A stretch of DNA of 64,000 nucleotides from Amycolatopsis sp. NBC_01480 (GCF_036227205.1 NZ_CP109442.1:5394001-5458000); one strand, 5' to 3'; numbered from the stretch's first letter, positions 27,537 through 36,323 are shown. Notes: generated by a model from the letters alone, not told the origin. Translations and numbers: made by a program.

Positions 27537-27590
27537 AGGGCTCGTGAGTGTTTATGCCGGTTAGAACCGGCATAAACACTCACGAGCCCT
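27537..27590. repeat. Long perfect hairpin, family A copy 2 (bidirectional terminator)
   Basis: The repeat core is 27541-27586, arm CTCGTGAGTGTTTA-TGC-CGGTT, centre AG. Flanking AGGG/CCCT extends the perfect stem to 26 bp (27537-27562 with 27565-27590). It lies between kdpE and the convergent gene ending at 27600, a natural place for a two-way terminator. Confidence 0.85.
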
Positions 27591-27599
27591 GATCTGCTT

Positions 27600-28229
27600 T
27601 CAGCGCGCGGAGTGCGAGGGCGCAGTGTCCGAAGTGGACGAGTTGCCGGAGCTGCTCGGCGGCTCGCCGCTGGTGCTGCCGCCGCCACCGCTGCTGCTAC
27701 TGCTCGGCGGCTCCGTCGGGGACGTCGGCGGGGACGTCTTGGTCGTCGAGGTCGGCGGAGTCGGGGTGACCGAATGCGTCGAGGGCGGCGGGTCGCTCCG
27801 CCCGGTGGTCGTGTCCGTCGGGCCGCCGGCCGGCGGCGGGTTGCCGGGGCCGGGGTTGGCCGGCGGGGTGACGACCGAGGTGGTCGGCACGCCGTTCGCG
27901 CCGACGGACACCACCGTGGTCGGGGTGGCGGGCGCGATGGAACCGTTCGGAGTGGACGGTCCCGTCGCCGGGGCGCCCGGGACCGCGCTGCCGGTCACCA
28001 CCTGCGAGCTGCCGGGCAGGGTGCCCTGGCCGCCGCCGGGGACGCTGCCGCTGTCGGCCGCCGTGCTGCCCGGGCCCGCGAGTTCGGCGACCGCGGCGAA
28101 GGCCGTGGCCACGACCAGGCCGCCGACGCCGAGGATGGCGTAGCCGGCGCGGTTCACGCGGCCGCTCGCGCCCTTCGGCGGGGCGACGGAGATTCGGGTG
28201 CTCGGATCCGGCCCGTCGGGACGGGACAT
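27600..28229 (-). CDS. Single-pass membrane protein with Pro/Ser/Thr/Gly-rich exterior
   Basis: 209 residues, no family recognised. A cytoplasmic N-terminus of about 27 residues, one membrane helix (YAILGVGGLVVATAFAAVAE, about 30-50), then about 155 residues almost entirely Pro, Ser, Thr and Gly (PPSSSSSGGGG, PTPPTSTTKTSPP), likely an extended cell-wall-spanning tail open to glycosylation. It stands alone, convergent with kdpE and divergent from the acylphosphatase gene. Low complexity makes homology inference unsafe. Confidence 0.7.
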   Translation of the reverse strand: MSRPDGPDPSTRISVAPPKGASGRVNRAGYAILGVGGLVVATAFAAVAELAGPGSTAADSGSVPGGGQGTLPGSSQVVTGSAVPGAPATGPSTPNGSIAPATPTTVVSVGANGVPTTSVVTPPANPGPGNPPPAGGPTDTTTGRSDPPPSTHSVTPTPPTSTTKTSPPTSPTEPPSSSSSGGGGSTSGEPPSSSGNSSTSDTAPSHSAR

Positions 28230-28438
28230 GCAGGCTCCTTACGGGACGTGACGCTGGAAGTCGTCAATCACTTTCGATCCGGGCGTGCCACCTGTCCGTA
28301 CGCAGTGGACTCCCTGAACCAACTGGCCCTGGACGCTGACCTCGGCGGGGAGGTTATCACCGGCCATGCCCCATTCGCGCAGCTATCGACCGGAGGCGGT
28401 GACTGTCCGCATCCGGCGGCCTCCGGCAGAATGGCCTG

Positions 28439-28726
28439 GTGAGTGAAAAAGAAACACCCGTCCGGCTGGCGGCCTGGGTGCACGGACAGGTCCAGGGTGT
28501 CGGTTTTCGCTGGTGGACCCGGAGCCGCGCGCTGGAACTCGGCCTGATCGGCTTCGCCCGCAACCTGCCCGACGGCCGTGTTGAGGTGGTAGCGGAGGGT
28601 ATACGAGACCACTGTGAGCGGCTGTTGGCCGCTCTTCGATCGGGGAAATCACCCGGAAGCGTGGATCACGTGGTCGAGCGCTGGGCCGCGGCCAAGGGCG
28701 GGCTGACGGGCTTCACCGAGCGCTGA
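28439..28726 (+). CDS. acyP: Acylphosphatase
   Basis: 95 residues, GTG start. The acylphosphatase loop [11 protein letters not shown] carries the substrate-binding Arg (R24), and N42 in [11 protein letters not shown] orients the attacking water; both are present. It hydrolyses carboxyl-phosphate bonds such as acyl phosphates. Acylphosphatase just upstream of smc is a common actinobacterial arrangement. Confidence 0.93.
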   Translation: MSEKETPVRLAAWVHGQVQGVGFRWWTRSRALELGLIGFARNLPDGRVEVVAEGIRDHCERLLAALRSGKSPGSVDHVVERWAAAKGGLTGFTER

Positions 28727-29051
28727 CGTTTCCCGCTCAGTGGCACTTCCGGCTCCTCTCCCGGCGGTGCTGAGCGCCCCAATGCGGCGTTGGTTGCTCC
28801 AGCCCTGCCCCACCGCCACCCTCAACGGAGGCGCTGCGCGCCCAGCCCTGATTCCACGCACCGAACGCCACATTGGGGCGCATCGGGCCGGGCTGTGAGC
28901 GGAGGGGCGGGTGGGGCCAGAGGGGTTGCCGTGGTGCCCGGTTCTGTGCTAGGCGCGCCCGGCCCGGCGGCCTCCCACGGTGACCGCGGGTGCCCAGGTA
29001 GCCTGGACCGATTGAAGAGCCAGTACCCGAGGCCAGAGGGGTCCGCACCAA
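28727..29051. other. Intergenic region between acyP and smc
   Basis: 325 bases without a supportable gene. The left two thirds is a large imperfect hairpin (28774-28881). The smc promoter should lie in the right third (about 28930-29040), but I cannot name -35 and -10 boxes with confidence. Confidence 0.5.
28774..28881. repeat. Inverted repeat, family C
   Basis: The arm GCGCCCCAATGCGGCGTT (28774-28791) pairs with AACGCCACATTGGGGCGC (28864-28881), 17 of 18 positions matching, around a 72-base interior in which CCAGCCCTG occurs twice. It follows acyP and precedes smc, both rightward. Confidence 0.65.
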
Positions 29052-32000
29052 GTGCACCTGAAAAGCTTGACGCTGAAGGGCTTCAAGTCCTTCGCCTCGG
29101 CCACGACGCTGCGCTTCGAGCCCGGGATCACCTGCGTGGTCGGGCCGAACGGCTCGGGCAAGTCCAACGTCCTCGACGCGTTGCGCTGGGTCATGGGCAC
29201 CCAGGGCGCGAAGGACCTGCGCGGCGGCAAGATGGAGGACGTCATCTTCGCCGGCACCGCGGGCCGCGCCCCGCTGGGCCGGGCCGAGGTCACGCTCACC
29301 ATCGACAACGCCGACGGCGCGCTGCCCATCGAGTACGGCGAGGTCTCCATCACCCGCCGGATGTTCCGCGACGGCGCGAGCGAGTACGAGATCAACGGCG
29401 ACCGCTGCCGGCTGATGGACGTGCAGGAACTGCTGTCGGACTCCGGCATCGGCCGCGAGATGCACGTCATCGTCGGGCAGGGGCAGCTGGCGGCGATCCT
29501 CGAGTCGAAGCCCGAGGAGCGCCGCGCGTTCATCGAAGAGGCCGCGGGCGTCCTGAAACACCGCAAGCGCAAGGAACAGACCCTGCGCAAGCTCGCCAAC
29601 ATGCAGGGCAACCTGGACCGGCTGGGCGACCTCACCACGGAGCTGCGCCGCCAGCTCAAGCCGCTGGGCAAGCAGGCCGAGATCGCGCGCAAGGCGCAGT
29701 GGGTCCAGTCGGAGCTGCGGGACTCGCGGCTGCGCTTGTTCGCCGACGACCTGGTCACCCAGCGCGGCTCCATCGCCAGGGAAGAGGCCGACGAGCGCAC
29801 CGCCCGTCAGCGCCGGGCCGAGGTCGAGCAGGCGCTGGAAGTCGTCGCCGCGGAGGAAACCGAGCTGGAGGCCTCGCTCGCCGAGGACGCGCCGAAGCTG
29901 CAGACCGCGCAGGAGACCTGGTACCGGCTTTCCGCGCTGGCCGAGCGCCTGCGCGGCACCGTGCGGCTGGCCGTCGAACGCCAGCGGCACCTTTCCTCCG
30001 ATGTCGCCGCGCCGACCGGCGGGCGTGACCCGGAGGAGCTGCTGGCCGAGGCCGAGCAGGTGGCCGAGCGGGAGCAGGAGCTCAACGAGGCCGTGATGGA
30101 GGCCCGCGAGCTGCTGGCCGAAACCGTGCTGCGGCGCGAAGACCTCGAACAGCGGGTGCAGGCCGCGGAGCGCGCGCACTGGGCCGCCGTCCGCGCGATC
30201 GCCGACCGCCGTGAGGGCATGGCCAAGCTGACCGGCCAGGTCGAGGCGCTGCGCAGTAAAAACGGTGCCACCGCGGACGAAATCGACCGGCTCACCGTCT
30301 CCCTCGAAGAGTCGGCCGAACGCGCCGAGATCGCGGTCGAGGAGCTGGAAGTCGAGCAGGCCGAGGGCGGCGCCGAGGATTCCGACGACGCCGAGCTGAT
30401 GCAGCGGCACGACCGCGCGGTCGAGGCCAACAACGCCGCCAAGGCCCGGGTCGAGGAGCTGGTCAAGGCCGAGCGCGGCGCCGAGCGCGAGATCGCTTCG
30501 GAGCGCGCGCGGGTCGAGGCGCTCTCGATGGGCCTCAAGCGCAAGGACGGCGCGGGCGCGCTGCTCGGCGCGTCCCACGAGCTGCCCGGCCTGCTGGGCT
30601 CGGTCGCCGCGCTGCTGACCGTCGAGCCGGGGCACGAGGTGGCGCTGGCCGCCGCGCTCGGGCCGGTGGCCGACGCCGTCGCGATCGCCGGCGGGGAGCA
30701 GGCGCTGCAGGCGCTGAAGTACTTGAAGGACACCGATTCCGGCCGTGCGGGCATCGTGCTCGGCGGCTTTGCATCCACTGTGGACACCAGTAGCTGGCCG
30801 ATGCTGCCGTACGGCGCGCGCTGGGCCCGCGAGGTGGTCAGCGCACCGGAGCAGCTGCGTCCCGCGGTCGAGCACGCGCTCGACAAGCTGGCGCTGGTGA
30901 ATGGGCTGGAGGCGGCGCGTCAGCTCGTCGCGAGTCATCCGGACGTGCGCGCGGTGACTGCCGAGGGCGACGTTTTCGGGGCCGGCTGGGTGGCCGGCGG
31001 GTCCGCGGCGCGCGAGAGCGTGATCGAGGTCCAGGCCGCCGTCGACGAGGCGGGGGACCGGCTGCGCACCGCGGAGCGCGCGGTGGAGCGGTTCACCGCC
31101 GAGCTGGAAGGCGCCCGCGCCGAGCAGCAGGCCCGCCGGGAAGAGGTCAGCCAGGCCAAGGACGCCCTCGGTGAGGCGAAGGTCCGCAAAGCGCGTTCGT
31201 CGGAGCGGCTCAACCGGTTGCAGCAGGCCGCGCGGTCCGCGCAGGCGGAGGTCGAGCGGCTCACCGGGCAGCGCGCGAAGGTCGAGCAGAGCCGCGAGCA
31301 GGCGCTGGCCCAGCTGGCCGAGCTGGAAGAGCGGCTCGCCGCCGTCGCCGAGCAGCCGGTCGAGGACGACCCGGACACCGCCGAGCGCGACGAGGCCGTG
31401 GCGCAGCTGACCGTGGTCCGCCAGGAGGAGATGGAGGCGCGGCTGGCGCAGCGCACCTCCGAGGAGCGGGCGCGCAGCATCGCCGGGCGCGCCGAATCGC
31501 TCCGCCGCGCCGCGCACGCCGAGCAGCAGGCCCGTGAGCGGCTGGCGAAGGCGCGCGAGGCCCGTGAGCGGGGCGCCGAGATCGCGAACGCGGTGGTCGA
31601 CGCCGGTGAGCTGGCGCTGGAGCGGATCGAGCACTCCGTGCAGCGCGCGGCCGCCGAGCGCGACGAGGCCCAGGCCCAGCGCCAGACCCGGGAGACGGCG
31701 CTGACCGCCGTCCGCGGCAAGGTCCGCGAGCTGTCCGGCGAACTGGAGAAGCTGACTGACGCCGTGCACCGCGACGAGGTGCTGCGTGCCGAGCAGCGGC
31801 TCCGGCTGGAGACGCTCGAGGCCAAGATCGCCGAGGACTTCGGCATCGGCCTGGACGACCTGGTCGCCGAGTACGGCCCGGACGTGCCGGTGCCGCCGAG
31901 CGCCGGCGAGACGGCCGAGTACGAGGCGGCCAAGGAGCGCGGCGAGGACGTCACCCCGCCGCCCCCGATGCCGTACGACCGCGACACCCAGGCCCGCCGC

Positions 32001-32651
32001 GCCAAGCGCGCGGAGAAGGACCTTTCCTTGCTGGGCAAGGTGAACCCGCTGGCGCTGGAGGAGTTCGCGGCGCTGGAGGAGCGGTACAAGTTCCTCTCCA
32101 CCCAGCTCGAAGACCTCAAGGACACCCGCAAGGACCTCGAGGCGGTGATCCGGCAGGTGGACGAGAAGATCCTGGAGGTCTTCGCCTCGGCGTACGCCGA
32201 CGTCGCCCGCGAGTTCGAGACGGTGTTCAGCGTGCTGTTCCCCGGCGGCGAGGGCCGCATGGTGCTCACCCAGCCGAACGACCTGCTGGCCACCGGCGTG
32301 GACGTCGAGGCGCGGCCGCCGGGCAAGAAGGTCAAGCGGCTCTCGCTGCTCTCCGGTGGCGAGAAGTCGCTGGTGGCGGTGGGCATGCTGGTGGCCATCT
32401 TCCGCGCCCGCCCCTCGCCCTTCTACGTGATGGACGAGGTCGAGGCGGCGCTCGACGACACCAACATGCGCCGGCTGATCGGGCTGCTGGAGCAACTGCG
32501 GGACTCCTCGCAGCTGATCATCATCACCCACCAGAAGCCGACCATGGAGATCGCCGACGCGCTCTACGGCGTGAGCATGCAGGGCGACGGCATCACCAAG
32601 GTGATCTCGCAGCGCCTGCGCGCGACCGAGGAGCCGGTGCCGGCTTCCTGA
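29052..32651 (+). CDS. smc: Chromosome segregation ATPase SMC
   Basis: 1199 residues from GTG 29052, full length for SMC. The head N-terminal half has Walker A GPNGSGKSN at 31-39; long coiled coils run to about 500 and from about 670 to 1000; the hinge between includes LLGSVAALLTVEPGHEVALA. The C-terminal half has the signature LSLLSGGEKSL near 1100 and Walker B PFYVMDEVEAALDD near 1126. It organises and condenses the chromosome with ScpAB. The last residues (QRLRATEEPVPAS) recur as a non-coding near-copy at 36131. In most actinobacteria ftsY is nearby; here it lies 8.3 kb away. Confidence 0.97.
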   Translation: MHLKSLTLKGFKSFASATTLRFEPGITCVVGPNGSGKSNVLDALRWVMGTQGAKDLRGGKMEDVIFAGTAGRAPLGRAEVTLTIDNADGALPIEYGEVSITRRMFRDGASEYEINGDRCRLMDVQELLSDSGIGREMHVIVGQGQLAAILESKPEERRAFIEEAAGVLKHRKRKEQTLRKLANMQGNLDRLGDLTTELRRQLKPLGKQAEIARKAQWVQSELRDSRLRLFADDLVTQRGSIAREEADERTARQRRAEVEQALEVVAAEETELEASLAEDAPKLQTAQETWYRLSALAERLRGTVRLAVERQRHLSSDVAAPTGGRDPEELLAEAEQVAEREQELNEAVMEARELLAETVLRREDLEQRVQAAERAHWAAVRAIADRREGMAKLTGQVEALRSKNGATADEIDRLTVSLEESAERAEIAVEELEVEQAEGGAEDSDDAELMQRHDRAVEANNAAKARVEELVKAERGAEREIASERARVEALSMGLKRKDGAGALLGASHELPGLLGSVAALLTVEPGHEVALAAALGPVADAVAIAGGEQALQALKYLKDTDSGRAGIVLGGFASTVDTSSWPMLPYGARWAREVVSAPEQLRPAVEHALDKLALVNGLEAARQLVASHPDVRAVTAEGDVFGAGWVAGGSAARESVIEVQAAVDEAGDRLRTAERAVERFTAELEGARAEQQARREEVSQAKDALGEAKVRKARSSERLNRLQQAARSAQAEVERLTGQRAKVEQSREQALAQLAELEERLAAVAEQPVEDDPDTAERDEAVAQLTVVRQEEMEARLAQRTSEERARSIAGRAESLRRAAHAEQQARERLAKAREARERGAEIANAVVDAGELALERIEHSVQRAAAERDEAQAQRQTRETALTAVRGKVRELSGELEKLTDAVHRDEVLRAEQRLRLETLEAKIAEDFGIGLDDLVAEYGPDVPVPPSAGETAEYEAAKERGEDVTPPPPMPYDRDTQARRAKRAEKDLSLLGKVNPLALEEFAALEERYKFLSTQLEDLKDTRKDLEAVIRQVDEKILEVFASAYADVAREFETVFSVLFPGGEGRMVLTQPNDLLATGVDVEARPPGKKVKRLSLLSGGEKSLVAVGMLVAIFRARPSPFYVMDEVEAALDDTNMRRLIGLLEQLRDSSQLIIITHQKPTMEIADALYGVSMQGDGITKVISQRLRATEEPVPAS

Positions 32652-32661
32652 GCAGAGTTAC

Positions 32662-32706
32662 GAAGAGGGCTTCCCGCAGCATGGTCGGGAGGCCCTCTTC
32701 TGTTGT
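32662..32706 (+). terminator. Intrinsic terminator of smc
   Basis: A 15-bp stem with one mismatch, GAAGAGGGCTTCCCG (32662-32676) and CGGGAGGCCCTCTTC (32686-32700), followed by TGTTGT, 10 bases after the smc stop. Confidence 0.85.
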
Positions 32707-32931
32707 CCGGGAAACAATCGCTATGGCATAGATGGCTATAGCGTTTGTGTCTTGCTCTGCGCATTCGGCCGAAGCGTTTTTGCCTTGGTTCCAAGATCGG
32801 TTACGCTGACTTGTCACCAATTGCAAACACTGGCACCGAGGGGGACTCGTGCGGGGGAATCAGGTAGGCCGGACTCGGCGGGTTCCACCACTGTGCGCCG
32901 GAATGCGGCGGCTGTTCGTTTCCACCGGCGA
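32707..32931. promoter_or_regulatory. AT-richer leader of the EspG gene
   Basis: The first 130 bases are clearly less GC-rich than the surroundings and contain an inverted repeat, CGCTAT (32719-32724) with ATAGCG (32738-32743). A promoter for the EspG-like gene is expected here, but I cannot place its boxes. In-frame starts upstream of 32932 exist but would add a non-conserved basic leader. Confidence 0.4.
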
Positions 32932-33645
32932 ATGACTGTCCTCGTCGAGCCGGTGGTGGTGCCGGCCGCGGTGTTCAGTACCGCGTGGACCATGCTTGAT
33001 CTGGGTGACCCGCATCCGGTTTTCGGCACCGGCCGGTTCTGGTCCGACGAATCCGCGCGCCGGGAGCAGCACGTCGCGGTCATGGCCTTTCTCGCTCGAA
33101 TCGGGTTGGCCGAGGAGGGGGTCCTGGCACCGCACTGGCGGGCCACGCTGAAGGTGCTCGGCCACGCCGAACAGGAATGTTTCGGCTGGAGTGAATTGCC
33201 GAACGGCAACCGCAGCTCGGCGATAGCCGTGCGGCAGGGGCACCATGCCGTGCTGGCCAAGGTGTACGACGACCTGGTCGAGCTGCACCCGATCCCGGCC
33301 GCGCGGCTGGCCACCGCCCTTCACGACACGCTGCCGCCGCTGGCCGCCGCCGCGATTCGGCCGGTCGCGGTCGAGCCGCGTCCGGAAACGGCGGATCCGT
33401 TCGAGGACGGCACAGATCGCGAGTACTTGTCCGCCGTGCTGAGGGGCCGGCAGCTCGGCGTGCATCAGCTGTACTCGGCCGCGCGCACGGGCCGGGGCCG
33501 CCGGGTCGGCGGTCCGATCACCGTCGTGGACCTGGAGATCGGCCGCGTGCTGACCTACCGGAGCGAAAACGACCGTACCGAGCTGATTCCCGGTGGTCCG
33601 CCTGCGGTCGTGAAAGTCCTGAATGACACGTACGAGGCGCTCTGA
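32932..33645 (+). CDS. ESX secretion-associated protein, EspG family
   Basis: 237 residues from ATG 32932, where similarity to EspG-type proteins begins (TVLVEPVVVPAAVFSTAW). EspG proteins are cytosolic chaperones that hold PE/PPE-type substrates for type VII secretion. No signal peptide or membrane segment. The body has alternating strands and helices, such as HHAVLAKVYDDLVELHPIP and ITVVDLEIGRVLTYRSENDR. A convergent neighbour (33687-34928) encodes a PPE-like, WxG-containing protein, a plausible client. No secretion ATPase (EccC) or membrane channel gene is in the window. Confidence 0.82.
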   Translation: MTVLVEPVVVPAAVFSTAWTMLDLGDPHPVFGTGRFWSDESARREQHVAVMAFLARIGLAEEGVLAPHWRATLKVLGHAEQECFGWSELPNGNRSSAIAVRQGHHAVLAKVYDDLVELHPIPAARLATALHDTLPPLAAAAIRPVAVEPRPETADPFEDGTDREYLSAVLRGRQLGVHQLYSAARTGRGRRVGGPITVVDLEIGRVLTYRSENDRTELIPGGPPAVVKVLNDTYEAL

Positions 33646-33686
33646 CGACGGTGCCCGCCGCGGTATCGAGGGGAGCCCGGCAGTCG

Positions 33687-34928
33687 TCAGGTGCCGATTG
33701 TCGGGGGTACTGGCCGGAACCCGGTCTCCGGATCGATGGCGGTTTCCTCGTCGGCGAACAGGTCCACGTCGAGCACGTACTTGCGTTCGTGGTCAGCGTC
33801 TTCCTCGCCCTTTTTGCCGCCGCGGCCCATACCGGCGCCCATTCCGGGCGAGCCATTGCGGCCGGCACTGCCGGCACCGCCCGCGCCGGGGCCGCGAGTG
33901 CCCGCGGCGCCCGGTTCCCCGCCGCCGGCGCCGGCGCGTGCTCCTGCGCCGTTCTGACCACCGGAGCCCGAGCCGCCGGAAGCCGATCCGCCCGGGCCGA
34001 AGCCACCTGCCGGCCCGCCAGTCCCGAACCCGCCGACCGGGCTGAACCCGCCGAACCCGCCCGGCCCGGAACTGCCCGGACCGCCGGGTCCGAACCCGCC
34101 CGGGTTGCCAGGGCCGTATCCGCCGGGCCCGCCGGGGAGATTCGGTGGCTGGTAAGAGGAAGTGGTGGTAGTGCTGTCGGGCCCGGACGCGACGGGCACG
34201 TTCGGCGGCCGGTAGCCGGGCTGCTGCCCGGCCGGCGAGGACGTCGGTGCGTTCGGTCCGCCGGGGCCTTGGCTACGAGGCTGGCCCGAGTCGCCGCCGC
34301 CTGGCTCGGACGGCCCGTGCGGCGTCGGCTGGACCGGTGGCTCGGCCGGCGGCTGTCCAGCCAGGGAGACGTCGCCGCCGTCGTATTTCCCGATGACGCC
34401 GTAGTCGGCCTTGAGCTGGCCGGAGTTGCCTTGGCTCTCGGTGGCGAAGGCGTTGTAGGTGTCGAGGTTCTTCTGCGCCGCGTCGATGTAGGCGGACGAC
34501 TTCAGGAGCATGTCGACGTTAGTGAAGCCGACGGTCTGCCCCGGCGTGAGGGACGGCTTCGGCGGCATCGCGGCGATCTGGTTGCGCAGGTTCTCGTGCA
34601 TCGCGAGGCCGGCGGCGTGCGTGTCCTTGTTGCCCAGGAAGGTCTGATGCGCGTCGATCATCGAGTCGCGCATCTTCTGCATCCGCGAGCGCGCGAGGTC
34701 GGCACCCTCGCCCTGCCAGGACGACTCCAGGTTGCTCATCAGCGAGGTCATCTGCTGGCTGAGCGCCTCCTGCTTGGTGGCGAGTCCATGGGACAGGTCG
34801 ACGCCGTCCTGCCAGCCGGACGAGTCGGACTGCTGAAGCTGCTGGACGATCTGATCGATCGGCACCTGAGGCGGCTGGCTGGCCTGCCACTGCTGTGCCG
34901 TCTGCTTCGCCACTTCCAGCCAGTCCAT
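33687..34928 (-). CDS. PPE/WxG-type T7SS substrate with Gly/Pro-rich tail
   Basis: 413 residues. Residues 1-190 are helical, with W71-Q72-G73 in the turn of a WxG100/PPE-like hairpin (NLESSWQGEGADLARSRM). Residues 190-365 are a low-complexity Pro/Gly/Ser region (GGFGPGGPGSSGPGG-type repeats). The last 35 residues return to ordered, acidic sequence (RKYVLDVDLFADEETAID), a conserved-looking C-terminal tag. It is the last gene of a three-gene leftward operon with a DUF3558 lipoprotein. Probably exported by an ESX system encoded elsewhere, with the EspG-like protein as chaperone; inference from family and position. Confidence 0.75.
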   Translation of the reverse strand: MDWLEVAKQTAQQWQASQPPQVPIDQIVQQLQQSDSSGWQDGVDLSHGLATKQEALSQQMTSLMSNLESSWQGEGADLARSRMQKMRDSMIDAHQTFLGNKDTHAAGLAMHENLRNQIAAMPPKPSLTPGQTVGFTNVDMLLKSSAYIDAAQKNLDTYNAFATESQGNSGQLKADYGVIGKYDGGDVSLAGQPPAEPPVQPTPHGPSEPGGGDSGQPRSQGPGGPNAPTSSPAGQQPGYRPPNVPVASGPDSTTTTSSYQPPNLPGGPGGYGPGNPGGFGPGGPGSSGPGGFGGFSPVGGFGTGGPAGGFGPGGSASGGSGSGGQNGAGARAGAGGGEPGAAGTRGPGAGGAGSAGRNGSPGMGAGMGRGGKKGEEDADHERKYVLDVDLFADEETAIDPETGFRPVPPTIGT

Positions 34929-34929
34929 G

Positions 34930-35544
34930 TCAGCGCCCCGCCTTCTGCTTCAGCGTGGTGGCCACATCGCCGGCGATCTCCGCGGCGATCTTGCAGGGGT
35001 CGGCCTTGCTCGAATCAGATCTGGAGAGACCGACCTCGAAGTCGGCGGTGTCGGAGATCCCGACTGCGACCTGACAGAAGGCTGATTCCGGTCCGGCCGC
35101 CGCCGTATCGTAGGCGACGGCCGGGAATCCCTGGATGGGCTGCAGGATTTCGAACCGTTTCGCAACCTTCTGGGTTTGGTCGTAGTACTGGCTGATGCCG
35201 AGCTTGGTCTTGGTCGTGAAGTAGATCTTCAGCAGCGCCCCGGACTGCAGGTCCGACCACTCACAGGTGGCACCGACGCCGGCGAGGCTGTCTCGTTTGC
35301 CGGTGATACCGCTGCCGACGTCGGTCTTGACCTGTTCCGCGGTCAGTGCGTCCTGGCAGGGGTCGCCGGAGATCACGCTGTCCGGAAGCGGATTCTCGAC
35401 CTTGGGTGCCCCCGCATACGGCGGCGTGAGGTTGACCGGAGCGAGGCTGCTGGGGGCTGGCGTGGCGATGCCGCCGGTGTCGTCGGAGCACCCGGACAGC
35501 AGCAGTGCTGACCCGAGCAGGGCCAGCGACTTGCGAAACTTCAT
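34930..35544 (-). CDS. DUF3558 lipoprotein
   Basis: 204 residues. Signal peptide with lipobox LLLSGC near residue 19, then a Pro/Ala-rich linker and a DUF3558-type domain: DPCQDALTAEQV, then CEWSD and FCQVAV, the cysteine pattern typical of this actinobacterial family. Function unknown; often found beside T7SS genes in Pseudonocardiaceae. It overlaps its upstream neighbour by 4 bases and ends one base before the PPE-like gene start. Confidence 0.85.
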   Translation of the reverse strand: MKFRKSLALLGSALLLSGCSDDTGGIATPAPSSLAPVNLTPPYAGAPKVENPLPDSVISGDPCQDALTAEQVKTDVGSGITGKRDSLAGVGATCEWSDLQSGALLKIYFTTKTKLGISQYYDQTQKVAKRFEILQPIQGFPAVAYDTAAAGPESAFCQVAVGISDTADFEVGLSRSDSSKADPCKIAAEIAGDVATTLKQKAGR

Positions 35545-35939
35545 TTGGGGTCTTCCTGCATGTTGAGCTTCGACATCTGACCGGCCTGCTCCTCGTCCGC
35601 GGCGACAGTGATGTGGAGGGCTTTGGCGATGCGGTCGGCGAGTTCGTTGACGTAGCTGAGCTGTAGGTCGATATGACCGCCGCCGTAGGAGAACGCACCA
35701 AGCGCTCCGCCGCCGTCACCAACGCGTGACTTGTGCATCGCCAGGGTCACGGGGTCTTGGGACGGCGGCCTCATCGCGCACAGTCGCGCGACGTCTTCAT
35801 GCATCGTTTTGAGCTGGCTCTTGACTTGGAGCAGCCCATCGAGGGCTTTCTTGGCCTCGTCCGGGCTCATCGAGAACCCGGACTGACCGGACCCGGGCGC
35901 GCCTGTGCCCATGACGGTGAAGGCGACGTCTTCCCACAT
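35541..35939 (-). CDS. Small T7SS-associated protein of unknown function
   Basis: 132 residues from the ATG at 35939, which has GAGGGGGC upstream; longer frames lack support. Largely helical, with two amphipathic helices (MSPDEAKKALDGLLQVKSQLKTMHEDVARL and YVNELADRIAKALHITVAADEEQ) separated by a Gly-rich loop; the first helix opens at about residue 22. No WxG. The size and helix-loop-helix pattern suggest an ESX-substrate-like or chaperone protein. First gene of the operon leading to the DUF3558 lipoprotein and PPE-like protein. Confidence 0.65.
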   Translation of the reverse strand: MWEDVAFTVMGTGAPGSGQSGFSMSPDEAKKALDGLLQVKSQLKTMHEDVARLCAMRPPSQDPVTLAMHKSRVGDGGGALGAFSYGGGHIDLQLSYVNELADRIAKALHITVAADEEQAGQMSKLNMQEDPK

Positions 35940-36130
35940 GGCTGCCCCCTCGGCAACGCTCAAAATTGCGGCTTCGACACATAACCGTATCCGATCACTC
36001 ACTCGTCGTGGGCGGGTTGGGTCAATTCTTGAGAACAAGACATAAATGGTTAGGACGTAATTTCTATAGACATAAAAGATATTCGGCGAAACTGTTGCTC
36101 ACTGCGAAAGGGCTGCCCGGAGGACGGTCC

Positions 36131-36179
36131 CGCAGCGGCTGCGCGCGACCGAGGAGCAGCCGGTGCCGGCTTCCTGAGC
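36131..36179 (+). repeat. Second copy of the 3' end of smc
   Basis: 49 bases that match 32608-32653, the last 14 codons and stop of smc, at 45 of 46 aligned positions; the copy has one extra in-frame CAG. It would read QRLRATEEQPVPAS-stop. No smc coding sequence precedes it, so it is a detached remnant. The two copies bracket the EspG/PPE/DUF3558 islet as direct repeats 3.5 kb apart. Confidence 0.9.
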
Positions 36180-36237
36180 CGGGGTTCGCCCCGCCGGGCG
36201 ATCAGTGCCCGAAGGGGCAAGATGCGCGGTCGTTCCG

Positions 36238-36263
36238 CTGCACCGGTCAACTGACCGGTGCAG
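36238..36263. promoter_or_regulatory. Palindrome upstream of a lipoprotein gene
   Basis: CTGCACCGGTCA (36238-36249) and TGACCGGTGCAG (36252-36263) are perfect 12-base arms around AC, 60 bases before the lipoprotein start at 36324. Candidate operator, or the original terminator of smc before the islet was inserted. Confidence 0.5.
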
Positions 36264-36323
36264 CAGGCGTCTTCCTGGATATTCGAAGAACTTGGCGAAA
36301 GCCAGTCCAGGAGGGAATCCGAA

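Larger units (their letters stand above)
35940..36323. other. Divergent intergenic region with AT-rich segment and smc-tail copy
   Basis: 384 bases with no gene. 35960-36100 is strikingly AT-rich for this genome (ACATAAATGG, TAATTTCTATAGACATAAAAG) and probably holds the promoter of the leftward T7SS operon. Then come a copy of the 3' end of smc (36131-36179) and a 12-bp-arm palindrome (36238-36263). Confidence 0.7.

Noticed and set aside
28737..32531. A 1264-codon open frame antisense to smc
   Set aside because: High GC leaves third-position frames open opposite coding DNA; its composition is a shadow of smc, and smc is unmistakable on the plus strand.
33687..34300. Plus-strand Arg/Ala-rich frames opposite the PPE-like gene
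   Set aside because: Shadows of the Gly/Pro-rich repeat region; the minus-strand frame has a WxG motif and operon context.
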